Shown piece after piece: positions 13,787 through 15,156 of a stretch of DNA of 15,156 nucleotides (its first letter is position 1; every line of letters starts with the position of its first letter). Source of the stretch: a bacterium. Its GTDB lineage: Bacteria > Bacillota > Clostridia > Oscillospirales > Acutalibacteraceae. The stretch covers positions 1 through 15,156 of the forward strand of contig JAHLBL010000016.1 in the NCBI GenBank assembly GCA_020625635.1, written 5' to 3'. The notes under the pieces were generated by a model. It made no database searches. It was given only the letters and a program-made list of their open reading frames with translations, and had not been told where the DNA came from. A program made the position numbers and the translations under genes.

Positions 13787-15156
13787 ATGCTGATGAAGGA
13801 AGCGCTGAATATTTTCCAGTCCGACTGGGCGTCCACTCCCGCCGAAAAAAAGCCTCAGCTGTTTAAGGATAAAACAATTCTGATCTCGGGACACGCGCTC
13901 GCGAGGGCGTTCGCCTACACCGTGCTCAGTCTGAACGACAAGCTCAAGCTGGGCGCGAAGGTCATCCTCGCCTCAAACGAGAGCGGCTTTGAATCCACGA
14001 TCCTCTCTGGCGTAATCGAGCGCGACGACATTATCTACTGCGATATCAGCCGCATTTCGGGCATTAAGCAGAAGGTCGATGTTGCCGTCCACACCGGCTT
14101 GTGCGCGAGTGAAATCGAGGGCACTGCAGATGAGTTCAGAGCCGAAGCCGCAGCGGTACACTCCGTACTCACGTTCGCTAAGGAAAAGAATATCAAAAGC
14201 GTGCTTATGCTCTCCGACAGCCGCGTCTACGGCAAGGGCGCGAACAAGTTCCGAGCGTTCGCCGAAAATGAAATGGGACTCAGCGCCGACTACAACACCG
14301 AGCTTATCAGAACGCTCGAAAACCGCTTTGTCAACATAGGAAAAGATCTCGGGATCACAACGGCGATCCTGCGCACGGGCGTTGTGCTCGGAGCGGGAAG
14401 CGGCGTTTACAACGGTCTCGACAGCGTGTTCAAGGCTGTGGCTCAGGGCAAAGGCTGTGAGCTTTACTCAACCGACAATCAGATTTCGTTTATATATCTC
14501 AGCGACGTTTTCAACGCCGCGGTATACACGATTGAAAATAAACTCTCGGGCGTTTACAACGTATCGGGAGTCAGCTGCGACGCCTCGACAGGCACGCTCG
14601 CGGCTATGCTTCACGACATTTTCGACAGCAGCGCGAAAATCACAATGACCGACAGCGGCAGCTATGAGGGCGCTCAGCTCAACTGCGGCAAGCTGACATT
14701 CGCCGGCTATGAGCCGAGAGTTGACCTGAAAACCGCGCTGGAGCTCTGCGTTATGAGCTACCGCGAGGGAACAGTGAATGACTTCCGTTTTCCGCACGAG
14801 CATATGGGAAGGCTCGATGCGATCCAGGAGGTTCTGCTCGCGTATCTGCTCGAGGTCGACAGGATCTGTAAAAAGCACAACATTCAGTGGTATCTCGGCG
14901 GAGGAACGCTGCTCGGAGCCGCGCGTCACCACGGCTTTATTCCGTGGGACGACGACGTGGATATCATGATGCTGCGCAAGGACTACGATAAGTTCCTCGA
15001 GGTCGCTCCCGACGAGCTGCCCGACGGAATGATTCTTCAGGACCCGAAGAAGGACAAGCGCTATAACTACGCCTACGCCAAGCTAAGAATAACCGATACC
15101 GTGTTCGCGACAGATTTCTCAAAGAATCACAAGGGTATGAACAACGGCTTCGCGTT
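13787..15156 (+). CDS. Epimerase-like domain fused to LicD transferase, 3' end missing
   Basis: One open frame runs from the ATG at 13787 to the window end with no stop (456 residues visible). Residues about 25-330 form an SDR-like domain: FKDKTILISGHALARAF (26-42) replaces the glycine-rich loop, SDSRVYG (143-149) matches SSxxVYG, and the YxxxK site reads Y169-N-T-E-L173, lacking Lys. Residues about 338 onward are a LicD domain (PF04991): WYLGGGTLLGAARHHGFIPWDDDVDI (368-393), with the DDD (388-390) and Asp392 acids expected for a nucleotidyl/phosphotransferase centre. LicD proteins attach phosphocholine or polyol phosphates to glycans. No good ribosome site precedes the internal ATG at 14804, which supports a true fusion rather than two genes. 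GGGGTG (13775-13780) lies before the start. Confidence 0.85.
   Translation, partial: MLMKEALNIFQSDWASTPAEKKPQLFKDKTILISGHALARAFAYTVLSLNDKLKLGAKVILASNESGFESTILSGVIERDDIIYCDISRISGIKQKVDVAVHTGLCASEIEGTADEFRAEAAAVHSVLTFAKEKNIKSVLMLSDSRVYGKGANKFRAFAENEMGLSADYNTELIRTLENRFVNIGKDLGITTAILRTGVVLGAGSGVYNGLDSVFKAVAQGKGCELYSTDNQISFIYLSDVFNAAVYTIENKLSGVYNVSGVSCDASTGTLAAMLHDIFDSSAKITMTDSGSYEGAQLNCGKLTFAGYEPRVDLKTALELCVMSYREGTVNDFRFPHEHMGRLDAIQEVLLAYLLEVDRICKKHNIQWYLGGGTLLGAARHHGFIPWDDDVDIMMLRKDYDKFLEVAPDELPDGMILQDPKKDKRYNYAYAKLRITDTVFATDFSKNHKGMNNGFA

Noticed and set aside
12931..13836. Long open frame on the minus strand (about 300 codons)
   Set aside because: It lies wholly opposite the conserved epimerase-like gene, has no recognisable domain and no ribosome site; it is a by-product of codon use.
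14804..15156. Separate LicD gene starting at the internal ATG 14804
   Set aside because: No Shine-Dalgarno sequence precedes it and the upstream frame is continuous with the SDR domain, so a fusion is the simpler reading.

Overview
The window looks like a chromosomal segment of a low-to-mid GC Gram-positive anaerobe of the Clostridia, most likely an Oscillospiraceae/Ruminococcus-type gut bacterium. This is an inference from AGGAGG-type ribosome binding sites, sigma-A type promoters with 17-bp spacers, lipoprotein and BIG2-domain surface proteins, a QueT transporter, and a LicD/TagGH-type wall-polymer locus. No rRNA, tRNA, CRISPR array, transposase or phage gene was seen.

Layout. (1) 1-1682, plus strand: the 3' part of a BMP-family ligand-binding protein gene, overlapping (ATGA) a small metallophosphoesterase, then an intrinsic terminator. 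(2) 1702-3174, minus strand: a secreted BIG2 protein made of two tandem copies of a BIG2 plus unknown-module unit. (3) 3352-5797, plus strand: promoter, then a polar amino-acid ABC importer in the order lipoprotein, permease, ATPase, ending in two hairpins, the second bidirectional. (4) 5801-8921, minus strand: a membrane-anchored SGNH esterase and a modular secreted C39-like cysteine peptidase, each with its own promoter. (5) 8922-9306: a 385-bp gene-free stretch holding a long imperfect palindrome, probably a MITE, whose core recurs inverted near 5715-5743 and whose hairpin seems to terminate queT. (6) 9307-9843, minus strand: queT with a consensus promoter. (7) 9986-10762, plus strand: a metallo-beta-lactamase-fold hydrolase whose promoter spacer contains an 18-bp dyad. 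(8) 10783-15156 (runs off the end), plus strand: a consensus promoter driving an ABC-2 polysaccharide exporter permease, its ATPase, and two tandem epimerase-like proteins. Both of these lack the usual catalytic and NAD-binding residues, and the second is fused in frame to a LicD transferase domain.

The most unusual region is the last one. A TagGH-like exporter sits next to a pair of apparently non-catalytic SDR paralogues, one fused to LicD. This suggests a dedicated system that decorates a wall polymer with phosphocholine or a polyol phosphate, in which the SDR folds have become binding or scaffold modules. That function is inference; the fusion, the paralogy and the altered motifs are visible in the sequence. 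The middle of the window is rich in secreted or surface proteins, consistent with an envelope-related neighbourhood.
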